Position numbers and translations under genes: made by a program. Below, piece by piece: positions 44,361 to 52,898 of a stretch of 64,000 nucleotides of DNA; within the stretch, counting starts at the first letter, position 1, and every line of letters starts with the position of its first letter. Below the pieces are notes generated by a model. It was not told where the DNA came from, did no database searches, and saw only the letters and a list, made by a program, of their open reading frames with translations. The stretch comes from Acidobacteriota bacterium. GTDB lineage: Bacteria > Acidobacteriota > Blastocatellia > Pyrinomonadales > Pyrinomonadaceae. The stretch covers positions 119,047 to 183,046 of the forward strand of contig JAOAPY010000031.1 in assembly GCA_025463135.1 (NCBI GenBank), given 5' to 3'.

Positions 44361-44816
44361 TTACGGCTGGACGGAAACCGCTTCTAAAACGAAGTCAACC
44401 GAACCGTCAGGCCTGTACGTAATGACTTTCAGGCAGTCTTCCAACGCTGGCGCAAGCCAAAACTCAGTTCCGTTTCGCTTTTGAACTAGAACATCATAGC
44501 CGAGGTACTTGTCCACGCGCTCGCCATCGATTGGTTGACGTGGCCTGATCATCGGCTGGTCCATCACGGCATCCTTGTTAATAACCCTGCCATCAGCTGT
44601 GACCTGTCGTTGATGGTAGATGCCGTTTTTCTCGACAACCCGAGTCAGTGACCCGGTTGCATAAAGCACTCCCTTTTCGTCGTAATCCTTCGTTGTGTAG
44701 AGGATGGTGTGGGAGTGGAAAACTTTCTCAGGCGATTGCCGTGCATATCTCGCCGTAAAGAACCCGGTCGCGACCATGACAACCACTACGGCGAGTAGTA
44801 GAAATTTGTTTTTCAT
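44361..44816 (-). CDS. Exported or membrane-anchored hypothetical protein
   Basis: 151 residues. N-terminal hydrophobic segment (KFLLLAVVVVMVATGFFTAR) as signal or anchor; then an extracytoplasmic domain with HTILYTTKDYDEKGVLYATG, YHQRQVTADGRVI and GTEFWLAPALEDCLKVITY. Family not recognised. Its ATG overlaps the TGA of the cysteine-rich upstream frame by ATGA, so the two are translated in series. Ribosome site ggagggg is within the upstream gene. Confidence 0.7.
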   Translation of the reverse strand: MKNKFLLLAVVVVMVATGFFTARYARQSPEKVFHSHTILYTTKDYDEKGVLYATGSLTRVVEKNGIYHQRQVTADGRVINKDAVMDQPMIRPRQPIDGERVDKYLGYDVLVQKRNGTEFWLAPALEDCLKVITYRPDGSVDFVLEAVSVQP

Positions 44817-45087
44817 GTGCATTCCCCTCCACATGACTCTGTACTGTCCATCCATCCCTCGTAGGGAGCGTGGCAGGCTCCCCACTCGCGTATGCAACAA
44901 CTATAGCCGCCGCACACATCACACCAGGAGTACTTGTTCAATAACAACCGTACACCGTGTACGAACACACTGACGAATGTACAAAGCAGGCTCGCCCGTC
45001 GCCGCTGGCTTGTGCGATAACGCCACCACCGACGAAACAGAAGACTAACAGCAGGATTTTCCAAAGTTGACCTTTCAGGAATTTCAT
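44813..45087 (-). pseudogene. Small secreted cysteine-rich protein, apparently frameshifted
   Basis: A strong ribosome site (aaaggaga) precedes ATG 45087. The frame runs 49 residues: signal peptide (KILLLVFCFVGGGVIAQAS), then DGRACFVHSSVCSYTVYGCY and a TGA at 44938. In another frame the DNA continues directly with KYSWCDVCGGYSCCIREWGAC and ends MDSTESCGGECT, its TGA overlapping the next ATG (ATGA). Joined, the product would have about 90 residues and ten Cys in the mature part. Either one base was lost or gained near 44940, or there are two overlapping frames. Function unknown; could be a toxin-like, metal-binding or structural disulfide protein. Confidence 0.6.
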
Positions 45088-45379
45088 ACTCTTGATCTCC
45101 TTTGAGGTTGAGGTCCTTTGAACCAGGAGTCTACTGTCAAAATTCGACTAAAGCAACAAACTTGCTTGTCTTGTGATCTTCCTGGGCGGCGATATCCTCT
45201 TACGGTTGAGTATGCCCCGATAAGCTCCAATTAGATCCTCTCGTACCGGACCCCGGCAATTCTTTTCACCCCGGCGCCGCACTATCAAACCATCATTCAC
45301 CCCACGATCACCCTTGTCACCACAGACTGCGTGGATGTAATCTGGAAACCCCATAATTTAGTTTTTGGCAAGGTGGGTC
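45088..45379. other. Gene-free stretch before hfq
   Basis: 292 bases between divergent genes. A 68-residue minus-strand frame (45148-45354) is basic but has no domain or ribosome site. The hfq promoter is probably here; no clear hexamers stand out. Confidence 0.45.
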
Positions 45380-45676
45380 ATGACCGACGGAAAGTCCGCG
45401 CCCCAGAACATTCAAGACGCATTCTTGAATACGGTGCGCCGCGAGAAAGTCGCAGTTACAATCTATCTTCTCAGTGGTGCCAAACTGCTCGGCAAGATTC
45501 GCAGTTTTGACAAATTCTCAGTGCTGTTGGAATCGAGTTCGCAGGAGCAGTTGATCTTTAAGCATGCCATCTCAACTATTACCGTGGTAAGGCGCGCCTC
45601 TGGCGAGCTCCGCGGTCAACCCGCAGAAGTTCCGCATACTGAAGCCCCGCCTCAGAGCGATGGTTCATCCGATTGA
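45380..45676 (+). CDS. hfq: RNA chaperone Hfq
   Basis: 98 residues. Sm1: [40 protein letters not shown]; Sm2: [13 protein letters not shown], with the KH pair that binds U-rich RNA on the proximal face. The C-terminal 25 residues are Pro/Glu/Ser-rich and likely disordered. ATG 45380 is preceded by aaggtgg; the TTG at 45365 would be too far upstream. It implies small-RNA regulation in this organism. Confidence 0.94.
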   Translation: MTDGKSAPQNIQDAFLNTVRREKVAVTIYLLSGAKLLGKIRSFDKFSVLLESSSQEQLIFKHAISTITVVRRASGELRGQPAEVPHTEAPPQSDGSSD

Positions 45677-45776
45677 CTAAGTTGGTTCGCACAAGATTGC
45701 AGACGACCAAGCTCGTGCCTGCAAGACGGATGAGTCAGGCTTTCGGGAAAAAGCTTTTTCAAGTTAAGGTGAGCGC

Positions 45777-46433
45777 ATGAGCGGAACTTTCATTACCTTC
45801 GAAGGTATCGATGGCAGCGGCAAGTCAACCCACCTCCGCCTGCTTGCTGACCATTTAGTGGCGCAGGGCTATGACGTGATCGCGACTCGTGAACCTGGAG
45901 GCACACCCTTGGGTATTCGGTTGCGAGGCGCCCTGCTGGATGCGCAGGAACATGTTGACCCGCTCACAGAGTTACTGGTCTTTGCCGCGGATCGCGCGCA
46001 GCATGTGCGCATACTTTTGCGTCCCGCATTGGCAGCGGATCGCATTGTGCTTTCAGATCGCTACGCCGATGCCACCGTGGCTTACCAGGGCGCCGGCCGT
46101 GGCTTCTCGCCACAACTGATTGCCGAGATCGTCGAACTGGCCACCGAAGGGTTGAAGCCCGATCTGACTTTGCTTTTTGATCTGTCCGTTGATGAAGGCG
46201 GCAATCGCACCAAACGCCGGGTAGTTGAAAAGCAGCAAAGTGATCGGCTTGACGCTGAAGATGTCGACTTTCACACACGAGTGCGGGACGCGTATCTAAA
46301 AATAGCCGCAGCCGAACCGGAACGCGTCAAGATTATTAAGACCGCAGGGTCCGTAGAGGAAACACAGGAGCGTGTAAAACAGATCGTGACCGAGTTTCTC
46401 GAGAAGCGCCGACAAGCGTCCGACAAACTCTAG
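45777..46433 (+). CDS. tmk: Thymidylate kinase
   Basis: 218 residues. P-loop FEGIDGSGKSTHLRLL, TREPGGTPLG (the dTMP-binding Arg), LLVFAADRAQHV, DRYADATVAYQGAGRG, LTLLFDLSV. It makes dTDP. The last residues (ASDKL) and the stop TAG come from the family C palindrome at 46418. It is followed by holB, a very common order. Confidence 0.96.
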   Translation: MSGTFITFEGIDGSGKSTHLRLLADHLVAQGYDVIATREPGGTPLGIRLRGALLDAQEHVDPLTELLVFAADRAQHVRILLRPALAADRIVLSDRYADATVAYQGAGRGFSPQLIAEIVELATEGLKPDLTLLFDLSVDEGGNRTKRRVVEKQQSDRLDAEDVDFHTRVRDAYLKIAAAEPERVKIIKTAGSVEETQERVKQIVTEFLEKRRQASDKL

Positions 46434-46529
46434 TTTGTCGCTTCGTCGAATGGCTTGCGCCGGTTGTCAGAGTCATTTATCAACGAGCCGTCTGTCCCGA
46501 GTTAACGACAACCTGAAGATTGTCGGACT
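46418..46529. repeat. Family C palindrome between tmk and holB
   Basis: Arms gtccgacaaactctagtttg and cgacaacctgaagattgtcg. Less perfect than other copies. The left arm carries the tmk stop codon; the right arm ends 7 bp before the holB ATG and so replaces its ribosome site. Confidence 0.82.
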
Positions 46530-46536
46530 GTAAATC

Positions 46537-47568
46537 ATGTTCATTAAACTCGCCGGCAATCAAGGCGTCAAACAACTGCTCAAGCGCATCCTTGAATCCG
46601 GCCGCATGCCCGGCGCACTCTTGTTTGTTGGTGAAGAAGGCGTCGGCAAGAAACTTTTTGCGATTGAACTTGCGAAAGCGCTGAATTGTCGCTCTCCGCG
46701 GGGAGTCGAAGCCTGCGATGTATGTTCGGCTTGCACCCGGATCGCCAAATTCAATTTTCCGCAGAGTGATAAAGCCGAAGATTGGGAGCAACTAATCCGC
46801 ACCGATCATGCGGATGTGGCCATGGTCCTGGCACCAAAACGAGTATTAAAAGTCGATCAGATGCGGGCCATTGAACGAGAGGCAAACTATCGGCCCTTTG
46901 AAGGTAACGCTCGGGTCTTTCTGATTGATGATGCCGACAAGCTCAACGATTCTTCGGCGAACGCGCTGCTCAAGACTCTGGAAGAGCCGCCCAAAACATC
47001 GCACCTGATACTGATTACCGCGCGTCCCGCGATGCTCCTCGAGACCATTCGCTCGCGCTGTCAGGTGATACGCTTCTCTCCCCTGAGTGTTGATGAAATT
47101 GAGCAGCACCTTGCTAATGACAGCACGGCAAGAGCGTCCGAGGTACGTTTACGGGCGCGTCTGGCGGGCGGCAGCATTGGCCGGGCACAACAAAACGATC
47201 TTGAAAGTTATCAATCGCACCGCGCCGTCATGATGCGAGTGTTGGAGGCCCTCGCGCTCACCGGAGATCGACAACAACTTTTAAGCGTGTCGGAAGAACT
47301 CAACAGCGCGAAGTACAAAGATGACTATGAAGCGATGCTCGACATCTTCGAGGGCCTGATCAGAGATGCCTGGCGGCTGGCGTTGGGAGCAAGCGAAATA
47401 GTTAACGAAGACTTGCGCGCTCAGCTCAGCAAGATCGGTGAGAAGATAGACAGCCGGAATGCCGCGCGTTGGATCTCTGAGACTGAAACCCTGCGCGAAC
47501 AATTGGCCGTCAATATCAATCGCAAGGTAGCCACCGACGCATTGTTTCTGTCGATGGCCGGCGGCTAA
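46537..47568 (+). CDS. holB: DNA polymerase III delta' subunit
   Basis: 343 residues; clamp-loader subunit. GNQGVKQLLKRILESGRMPGALLFVGEEGVGKKLFAIELAKAL is the DnaX-type start. Zinc module CxxxxCxxC appears as CRSPRGVEACDVCSAC. Then VFLIDDADKLNDSSANALLKTLEEPP, and TARPAMLLETIRSRCQVIRF (SRC motif with the Arg finger). No clear ribosome site is seen because a palindrome fills the gap. Confidence 0.93.
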   Translation: MFIKLAGNQGVKQLLKRILESGRMPGALLFVGEEGVGKKLFAIELAKALNCRSPRGVEACDVCSACTRIAKFNFPQSDKAEDWEQLIRTDHADVAMVLAPKRVLKVDQMRAIEREANYRPFEGNARVFLIDDADKLNDSSANALLKTLEEPPKTSHLILITARPAMLLETIRSRCQVIRFSPLSVDEIEQHLANDSTARASEVRLRARLAGGSIGRAQQNDLESYQSHRAVMMRVLEALALTGDRQQLLSVSEELNSAKYKDDYEAMLDIFEGLIRDAWRLALGASEIVNEDLRAQLSKIGEKIDSRNAARWISETETLREQLAVNINRKVATDALFLSMAGG

Positions 47569-47630
47569 ATCAGCGTCGTACCAATTAATCAATCGTAAGA
47601 AAGTCGCTTAAACATTGCCCGGAGGCTCTC

Positions 47631-49889
47631 ATGCAACTTCGTCTGGTCACCGCCCTCGTCTTGTCATTCGCCGTTATCGTGCAAGCCGCGCCGCCGCCTG
47701 ACGATCAGCCGCTGCGACGTTCGGCCCTGCTTGGTTTTGATACCACCTCCACGGCAACGGAACGCGCGCTCGAAGCGCGCTTCGACGCAACGCTTAATCC
47801 AGGAGACTTGCGCGCGTGGCTCAAACGTCTTTCGGCGCGCCCACATCACCTGGGGTCAGCTTACGGTAAAGAGAACGCAGACTTCATCGCCGCGCAGTTT
47901 CGCGCCTGGGGCTTTGACACGCAGATCGAAGAGTTCAGCGTGCTGTTCCCCACCCCAAAAACTCGCGTACTGGAATTGACCGGTCCGGAAAAGTTCACGG
48001 CGCGTTTGTCCGAGCCGGCGCTGTCCGAAGACGCAACTTCAAATCAAGCCGCCGAGCAGTTGCCCACCTATAACGCTTATTCAGTGGATGGCGACGTGAC
48101 TGCGCCCCTCGTTTATGTGAATTACGGCGTGCCCAGCGACTATGAAGAATTGGCCCAACGCGGCATCGACGTGAAAGATAAGATCGTAATCGCGCGCTAC
48201 GGCGGTTCTTGGCGCGGCATTAAGCCCAAAGTCGCCGCCGAACACGGGGCTGTCGGTTGTCTTATCTATTCTGATCCGCGCAACGACGGCTATTATCAGG
48301 GCGACGTTTATCCCAAGGGCGCCTGGCGCAATGATATGGGCGCGCAACGCGGTTCGGTTGCCGACATGCCGCTCTACCCCGGCGATCCGCTGACACCCGG
48401 CGTCGGCGCAACCGCCGGTGCCAAGCGGCTCGACCTCAAGAACGCGCCGACGCTGACAAAGATTCCCGTGCTGCCGATCTCTTACGGTGATGCGCAGCCA
48501 CTTTTGCGCGCGCTGGCGGGACCGCTGGCGCCCGAAAGCTGGCGTGGCGTACTCCCCTTGACCTATCACCTGGGGCCCGGTCCCGCGACCGTGCATCTCA
48601 AGCTGGAATTCAACTGGGATCGAGTACCCGCGCGTGACGTGATTGCGAAACTGCGTGGCGCTGAACGACCTGACGAGTGGGTGATACGCGGCAACCATCA
48701 TGACGCTTGGGTCAATGGCGCCGACGATCCGCTGAGCGGGCAAGTGGCGATGATGGCAGAGGCACGCGGCATCGGCGAGTTAGCGAAGACGGGCTGGAAG
48801 CCAAAGCGCACCATTGTCTATTGCGCCTGGGATGGCGAGGAACCTGGGCTAATCGGTTCGACGGAATGGGTCGAAACACACGCGGACCTGCTCAGCAAAA
48901 ACGCAGTGCTCTACATTAACTCCGACACGAACGAGCGCGGCTTTCTCAACATCGGCGGCTCACACACCATCGAAAAGTTCATCAATGAAGTCGCGCGCGA
49001 TGTCACCGATCCGGAAAAGAAAATTTCCGTCTGGGAGCGCGCTCGGGCCCAGCAGATTGTTTTTGGCAACGCGGAAGCCCGGCGCGAAGCACGCGACCGT
49101 GCGGACTTGCGTATCGATGCGCTTGGTTCCGGATCGGACTTCACACCTTTTCTGCAACACATCGGCGTAGCCACTCTGAATATTGGCTACGGTGGCGAAG
49201 GCCAAACCGGCGGCGTCTATCACTCGATCTATGACTCGTTCGATCACTACACGCGCTTTGGCGATCCGGACTTTGCCTATGGCATCGCGTTAGCGCAGAC
49301 CGGCGGCCACGCGGTGCTGCGCTTTGCCAATGCGGACGTGTTGCCCTATGCGTTCACGAATTTTGCCGATTCGGTGGGCCAGTATGTGCGCGAAGTCGGG
49401 AAGCTGGCGGACAACATGCGCGAAGAGTCGATGGAAAAGAACCGTCGCATCAACGACAACACCTTCAACGCAGTTTCTGATCCTACCGAGACTTACGTTG
49501 TCCCAAAGGCGGATGGTCCAGTGCCGTACCTGAACTTCGCACCATTGCAGAATGCGCTCGCGAACTTGCAGAAGAGTGCGGAACGGTATGATGCAAAGGT
49601 GCCTTCACGGGCCGCCACACCGCAGATGCAACAAGCGCTGGACGAGGCATTAAAGCAAACCGAGCGCGCGATGCTGCGCGACGAGGGATTGCCGCGACGT
49701 CCCTGGTTCAAACACCAGATTTATGCTCCCGGTTTTTACACCGGCTACGGCGTTAAGACCCTGCCCGCTGTCCGTGAAGCCATCGAACAACGCAATTGGC
49801 CCGAAGCGGAACAACAAATCAAACTCGTCGCCGAGACGATCACGCGGATCGCCGTTGCGATTGACCACGCGACAGCGCAGGTGAGGTAG
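47631..49889 (+). CDS. Exported M28B peptidase (glutamate carboxypeptidase II-like)
   Basis: 752 residues with signal peptide (LVTALVLSFAVIVQAA). A PA domain spans about 150-290 (VNYGVPSDYEELAQRGIDVKDKIVIARYGG). The zinc-peptidase core has ligands in GNHHDAWVNGADDPLSG (His, Asp), CAWDGEEPGLIGSTEW (Glu pair), INSDTNERG (Asp) and YHSIYDSFDH (His). A C-terminal TFR-dimer-like helical domain follows. It should trim amino acids from peptides outside the cell membrane. Ribosome site ggagg lies 5 nt upstream. Confidence 0.94.
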   Translation: MQLRLVTALVLSFAVIVQAAPPPDDQPLRRSALLGFDTTSTATERALEARFDATLNPGDLRAWLKRLSARPHHLGSAYGKENADFIAAQFRAWGFDTQIEEFSVLFPTPKTRVLELTGPEKFTARLSEPALSEDATSNQAAEQLPTYNAYSVDGDVTAPLVYVNYGVPSDYEELAQRGIDVKDKIVIARYGGSWRGIKPKVAAEHGAVGCLIYSDPRNDGYYQGDVYPKGAWRNDMGAQRGSVADMPLYPGDPLTPGVGATAGAKRLDLKNAPTLTKIPVLPISYGDAQPLLRALAGPLAPESWRGVLPLTYHLGPGPATVHLKLEFNWDRVPARDVIAKLRGAERPDEWVIRGNHHDAWVNGADDPLSGQVAMMAEARGIGELAKTGWKPKRTIVYCAWDGEEPGLIGSTEWVETHADLLSKNAVLYINSDTNERGFLNIGGSHTIEKFINEVARDVTDPEKKISVWERARAQQIVFGNAEARREARDRADLRIDALGSGSDFTPFLQHIGVATLNIGYGGEGQTGGVYHSIYDSFDHYTRFGDPDFAYGIALAQTGGHAVLRFANADVLPYAFTNFADSVGQYVREVGKLADNMREESMEKNRRINDNTFNAVSDPTETYVVPKADGPVPYLNFAPLQNALANLQKSAERYDAKVPSRAATPQMQQALDEALKQTERAMLRDEGLPRRPWFKHQIYAPGFYTGYGVKTLPAVREAIEQRNWPEAEQQIKLVAETITRIAVAIDHATAQVR

Positions 49890-50210
49890 GCATCGACGCA
49901 ACAGGGCACTAGCTACTTTGCTGCTTGTTGAAATTGCGCGCTTGGAGAGGAAGTGGGGACTGAAGTTTCTCTCTGAATCAGAGACGATTTCTTTTCTTCT
50001 TGCTGTCACTAATGAACAGGGAGTCCATGAGAAGATCTCGTCGCAAGCGTGCTCAGATAGCAGCTCTTGAAGACCCGCCAGACGGACGTGTTGTCATTGG
50101 ATAGCTACGGCGCTGAGCGGCGAAAGCACCACCCTGTAGCTCTTCTTCAGCCTCGGCAAACTCTCGGCCCGCTACGACGCCCTGCCTCGTCCCCTAGCTA
50201 AGTGGAATTT
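49890..50210. other. Gene-free stretch
   Basis: Nothing recognised between the M28 peptidase gene and the left border of the RAYT unit. Confidence 0.5.
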
Positions 50211-50883
50211 TTCTCATTCACACCTGTGCTTCAGCCAGGTGTCAACGGGCAGCGGCTCAACTCTCCCAACCGTTTCAACGGTTTTCTTCGTCGCGCCATT
50301 CCAAGGCATACCGCTTGACAAAGAGTTCATACTCCTCCGCAGAACTCCTCTTTCGGTGATGCTCTTCCTGCTGAGCAATGTAGTTGGCAAGCCTTGAGAC
50401 ATCGGAATGGGAAACTGAAAACGCTCCGTACCCGCGTCCCCAGGCGAATCGGCCTTTCACCAGATGTTTCTGATTGATCCAATGTGATGAGCTACCCTTG
50501 AGGAGCTGTATCACCTGTTCGATCGTTAGATTCGTAGGAAGATCAATTAGCGCATGTGTGTGCTCCGCGTTGAAGTAGTTGATCTTCATGTAGATGCCTT
50601 TTTCCTGCGAATACTCAGAGAGATTTGCGGAAGCCTGTGCCGCGGCGCGCTTGTCCAGCATTGGCTCGCGGCGAAGCGTTTCCCAAATCAGATGAAGCCA
50701 ACAGCGCGAGTACGAGTGTTTGGACACTGGGGAATGTCTCCTTTCAGTTTGTTGGCGGGTAGGTTGAGGATTGGGAGGATTCTTACCTTGAAGTGGAGCG
50801 AAAAGCAAGGGAAACCGTTGAAACGGTTAATAGAATTGTTGAGTGGGCCAGACGCCGTGCTGAAGCCACGGCGTGAATGAGAA
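50211..50883 (-). mobile_element. RAYT transposase unit bordered by REP family B palindromes
   Basis: The left border begins ttctcattcacacctgtgct and has inner palindrome aaccgtttcaacggtt at 50268-50283. The right border has aaccgttgaaacggtt at 50813-50828 and ends cacggcgtgaatgagaa. Both words match the repeats at 6484 and 42406. The enclosed gene is a Y1 transposase, so this unit is the probable source of that repeat family. Confidence 0.82.
50275..50727 (-). CDS. REP-associated tyrosine transposase (Y1_Tnp, IS200-like)
   Basis: 150 residues from GTG 50727, with aaaggaga upstream. N-terminus HSYSRCWLHLIWET fits the family start. The HUH motif is HTH (NAEHTHALIDLP), and the catalytic Tyr is probably that of RLANYIAQQEEHH. 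VIQLLKGSSSHWIN and FAWGRGYGAFSVS complete the Y1 signature. Its stop codon TGA is inside the left palindrome. Such proteins process single-stranded REP hairpins rather than move as classic insertion sequences. Confidence 0.92.
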   Translation of the reverse strand: MSKHSYSRCWLHLIWETLRREPMLDKRAAAQASANLSEYSQEKGIYMKINYFNAEHTHALIDLPTNLTIEQVIQLLKGSSSHWINQKHLVKGRFAWGRGYGAFSVSHSDVSRLANYIAQQEEHHRKRSSAEEYELFVKRYALEWRDEENR

Positions 50884-50989
50884 GGGGAGCACTACCTGAC
50901 TAAGGAATGACTTGACGGCTCAGTCGGTATTTCTTAGACTTCAAATCGTAGTCAAATTGAATGCAAATTTATCTATGGCGCGTGTAACC

Positions 50990-51283
50990 ATGAAACTTGC
51001 CCGAGACATAATGAGTCTGTCCACGTTTAAGCGCGATACCAACAAGGTCATGCGGCAGATGAAAAAAACTAAAGAACCGGTCGTCTTAACTATTAATGGG
51101 AAAGCAGCTGTTGTGGTGCAGGATGCCGAGGGCTACCAAAGTTTACTCGACCTGAAGGAACGGTCCGAAACTATTGCTGTGCTGCGCCAGCGCCTGGCGT
51201 CGCTCGATGGCAAGAAGGGTCGAACGGCAGATGAATTTTTCACAGAGTTCTTCGCCAGGAATAAGATTCCCACCGAAGACTAA
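50990..51283 (+). CDS. Phd/YefM-type antitoxin
   Basis: 97 residues. DIMSLSTFKRDTNKVMRQMKKTKEPVVLTINGKAAVVVQDAEGYQSLLDL is the Phd/YefM DNA-binding core; the C-terminal part (RTADEFFTEFFARNKIP) should wrap the toxin. The ATG 50990 fits the usual length; 50975 is also possible. Neither has a good ribosome site. Its stop overlaps the toxin start by TAATG. The complex would repress its own promoter, upstream of 50975. Confidence 0.9.
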   Translation: MKLARDIMSLSTFKRDTNKVMRQMKKTKEPVVLTINGKAAVVVQDAEGYQSLLDLKERSETIAVLRQRLASLDGKKGRTADEFFTEFFARNKIPTED

Positions 51284-51606
51284 TGAAAAAGTACTCCGTT
51301 ATCTTCCACCCGGACGCGGAGACTGATATCGATTCCGCCTACCAGTGGGGTCGCCAGGTATGGGGCGACCAGCAAGCAAAGGCGTGGCTTCGGGAAATTC
51401 AACGCGCCATCAAGTTGCGTTTAACTTCACTACCACTGAGTTGCCCGCTCGCGCCCGAAAGCAATGACCTGGGTATCGCAGTCCGGCAATTAATTGTGCA
51501 GCGCTATCGAATTCTCTTCATCGTCGATAAGAAGAGCACCACGATTCTCCATGTCAGAGGCTCATATGCCGCCAGCCTTGATCCAAGCGACGAAGTTCAC
51601 AAATAA
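51283..51606 (+). CDS. ParE/RelE-family toxin
   Basis: 107 residues. YSVIFHPDAETDIDSAYQWGRQVWGDQQAKAWLREIQRAI is the family helix pair; LGIAVRQLIVQRYRILFIVDKKSTTILHVRGSY is the C-terminal sheet with the RYRILF block. This is closer to ParE than to RelE, so gyrase is the likelier target. Coupled with the antitoxin through TAATG. Confidence 0.9.
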   Translation: MKKYSVIFHPDAETDIDSAYQWGRQVWGDQQAKAWLREIQRAIKLRLTSLPLSCPLAPESNDLGIAVRQLIVQRYRILFIVDKKSTTILHVRGSYAASLDPSDEVHK

Positions 51607-51646
51607 GCTAAATCATTCTGCTTCGACCTGCTTGAGCTTCCAAACA

Positions 51647-51680
51647 AAAGGCTGCGAGGTTTATCAACCAGGCAGCCTTT
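51647..51680. terminator. Hairpin between parE and ispG (convergent)
   Basis: Stem aaaggctgc / gcagccttt around a 16-nt loop. On the minus strand it is followed by ttttgttt, so it should act best for the ispG message; it may stop both. Confidence 0.6.
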
Positions 51681-51702
51681 CAGAAATCACCCGAACGGTT
51701 TT

Positions 51703-52809
51703 TTAAGTAATACTCACAAGTTCCGGCTCAGCAACTATTTTTTTCGCCTCAATCTCGGCCAGAAGTTTTTCAGTCTCGAGCACAAACGCCTCCACAATGT
51801 CTTCACCGGCAACTTTGCGCATGGGCACGCCGTCTTTGAAGATCATGCCGACGCCGCGTCCAAACGTCACGCCCAGTTGCGAATCGTGAGCTTCGCCTGG
51901 ACCGTTGACCGCACAGCCCATGATCGAAAGGTGCAGTGGCTCTTCAACATGCGCCAGGCGCCGCTCGATCTCCGTCACAATCTCGACGAAGTTGTCCACA
52001 TCAAGACGGCCGCAGGTGGGACATGCGACCACCGTAACACCGCGCGTGCGCAGCTCGAGTGACTTCAGAATCTCCCAGGCAACACGCACTTCTTCGTGTG
52101 GCTCAGCCGCGAGCGAAACTCGAATCGTGTCGCCAATGCCTTCGTGCAACAGAATGCCCAGCCCAATCGCTGACTTCACGGTGCCTGTGAACGCAGTGCC
52201 AGCTTCGGTCACGCCCAGATGAAACGGGTAGTCCACCTTTTGCGCCAGCAACCGGTACGCAGCGACAGTGCGATGCACGTCCGAGGCCTTAAGCGAAATG
52301 ATGATGTCGGTGAAATCGAGATCCTCCAGAATCTGAATGTGACGCAGCGCCGATTCCACCATTGCTTCGGGCGTAGCCGTGCCGTATTTCTTCAATAGAT
52401 CCTTTTCCAGCGAGCCACCGTTGACACCGATGCGAATGGGAACTTTCTGAGCCTGCGTGGCGCGCACGACTTCACGAATGCGTTCCTGCGATCCGATATT
52501 GCCGGGATTCAAACGCAGCTTATCGATACCTGCTTCCAGCGCCATCAAAGCCAGCTTGTAGTGGAAATGGATGTCCGCCACGATGGGTACGTCAGGAACC
52601 CGCTTGCGAATTTCCTTGAGGGCGATCGCGGCATCATTATCCGGGACAGCCAGACGAACGATCTCGCAACCGGCGCGCATCATTTCTTCAATCTGCGCCA
52701 CGGTTGCGCCCACGTCGGCCGTATCCGTCTTGGTCATGGACTGGACCACTACGGGTGCGCCGCCGCCGATCTGAATGTCTTTGACTTTGATTGCTCTCGT
52801 TTTTCGCAT
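51703..52809 (-). CDS. ispG: 4-hydroxy-3-methylbut-2-enyl diphosphate synthase
   Basis: 368 residues, iron-sulfur enzyme of the MEP isoprenoid pathway. VVVQSMTKTDTADVGATV, GCEIVRLAVPD, DIHFHYKLAL, KLRLNPGNIG, IRIGVNGGSLE; cluster Cys in VVACPTCGRLDVD and LSIMGCAVNGPGEA. ATG 52809 is chosen because the extra seven codons upstream belong to a palindrome. It closes the uppS-cdsA-dxr-rseP-ispG group. Confidence 0.96.
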   Translation of the reverse strand: MRKTRAIKVKDIQIGGGAPVVVQSMTKTDTADVGATVAQIEEMMRAGCEIVRLAVPDNDAAIALKEIRKRVPDVPIVADIHFHYKLALMALEAGIDKLRLNPGNIGSQERIREVVRATQAQKVPIRIGVNGGSLEKDLLKKYGTATPEAMVESALRHIQILEDLDFTDIIISLKASDVHRTVAAYRLLAQKVDYPFHLGVTEAGTAFTGTVKSAIGLGILLHEGIGDTIRVSLAAEPHEEVRVAWEILKSLELRTRGVTVVACPTCGRLDVDNFVEIVTEIERRLAHVEEPLHLSIMGCAVNGPGEAHDSQLGVTFGRGVGMIFKDGVPMRKVAGEDIVEAFVLETEKLLAEIEAKKIVAEPELVSIT

Positions 52810-52814
52810 AACTA

Positions 52815-52893
52815 GTCCGACAAACTTCAATTTGTCGTTTACTCCAAAGTTGATGCCTGTCCGCTGTCAGCGACAAATTGAAGTTTGTCGGAC
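52815..52893. repeat. Family C palindrome between rseP and ispG
   Basis: Arms gtccgacaaacttcaatttg and caaattgaagtttgtcggac, exact inverses. It fills the gap between rseP stop and ispG start, so no ordinary ribosome site precedes ispG. Confidence 0.9.
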
Positions 52894-52898
52894 CGACG

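Noticed and set aside
45148..45354. 68-residue basic frame upstream of hfq
   Set aside because: No ribosome site, no recognisable family; could be a remnant but cannot be supported.
51283..51606. RelE-type ribosome-dependent RNase as toxin identity
   Set aside because: Sequence blocks fit ParE better; left as ParE/RelE family since activity cannot be read from sequence.
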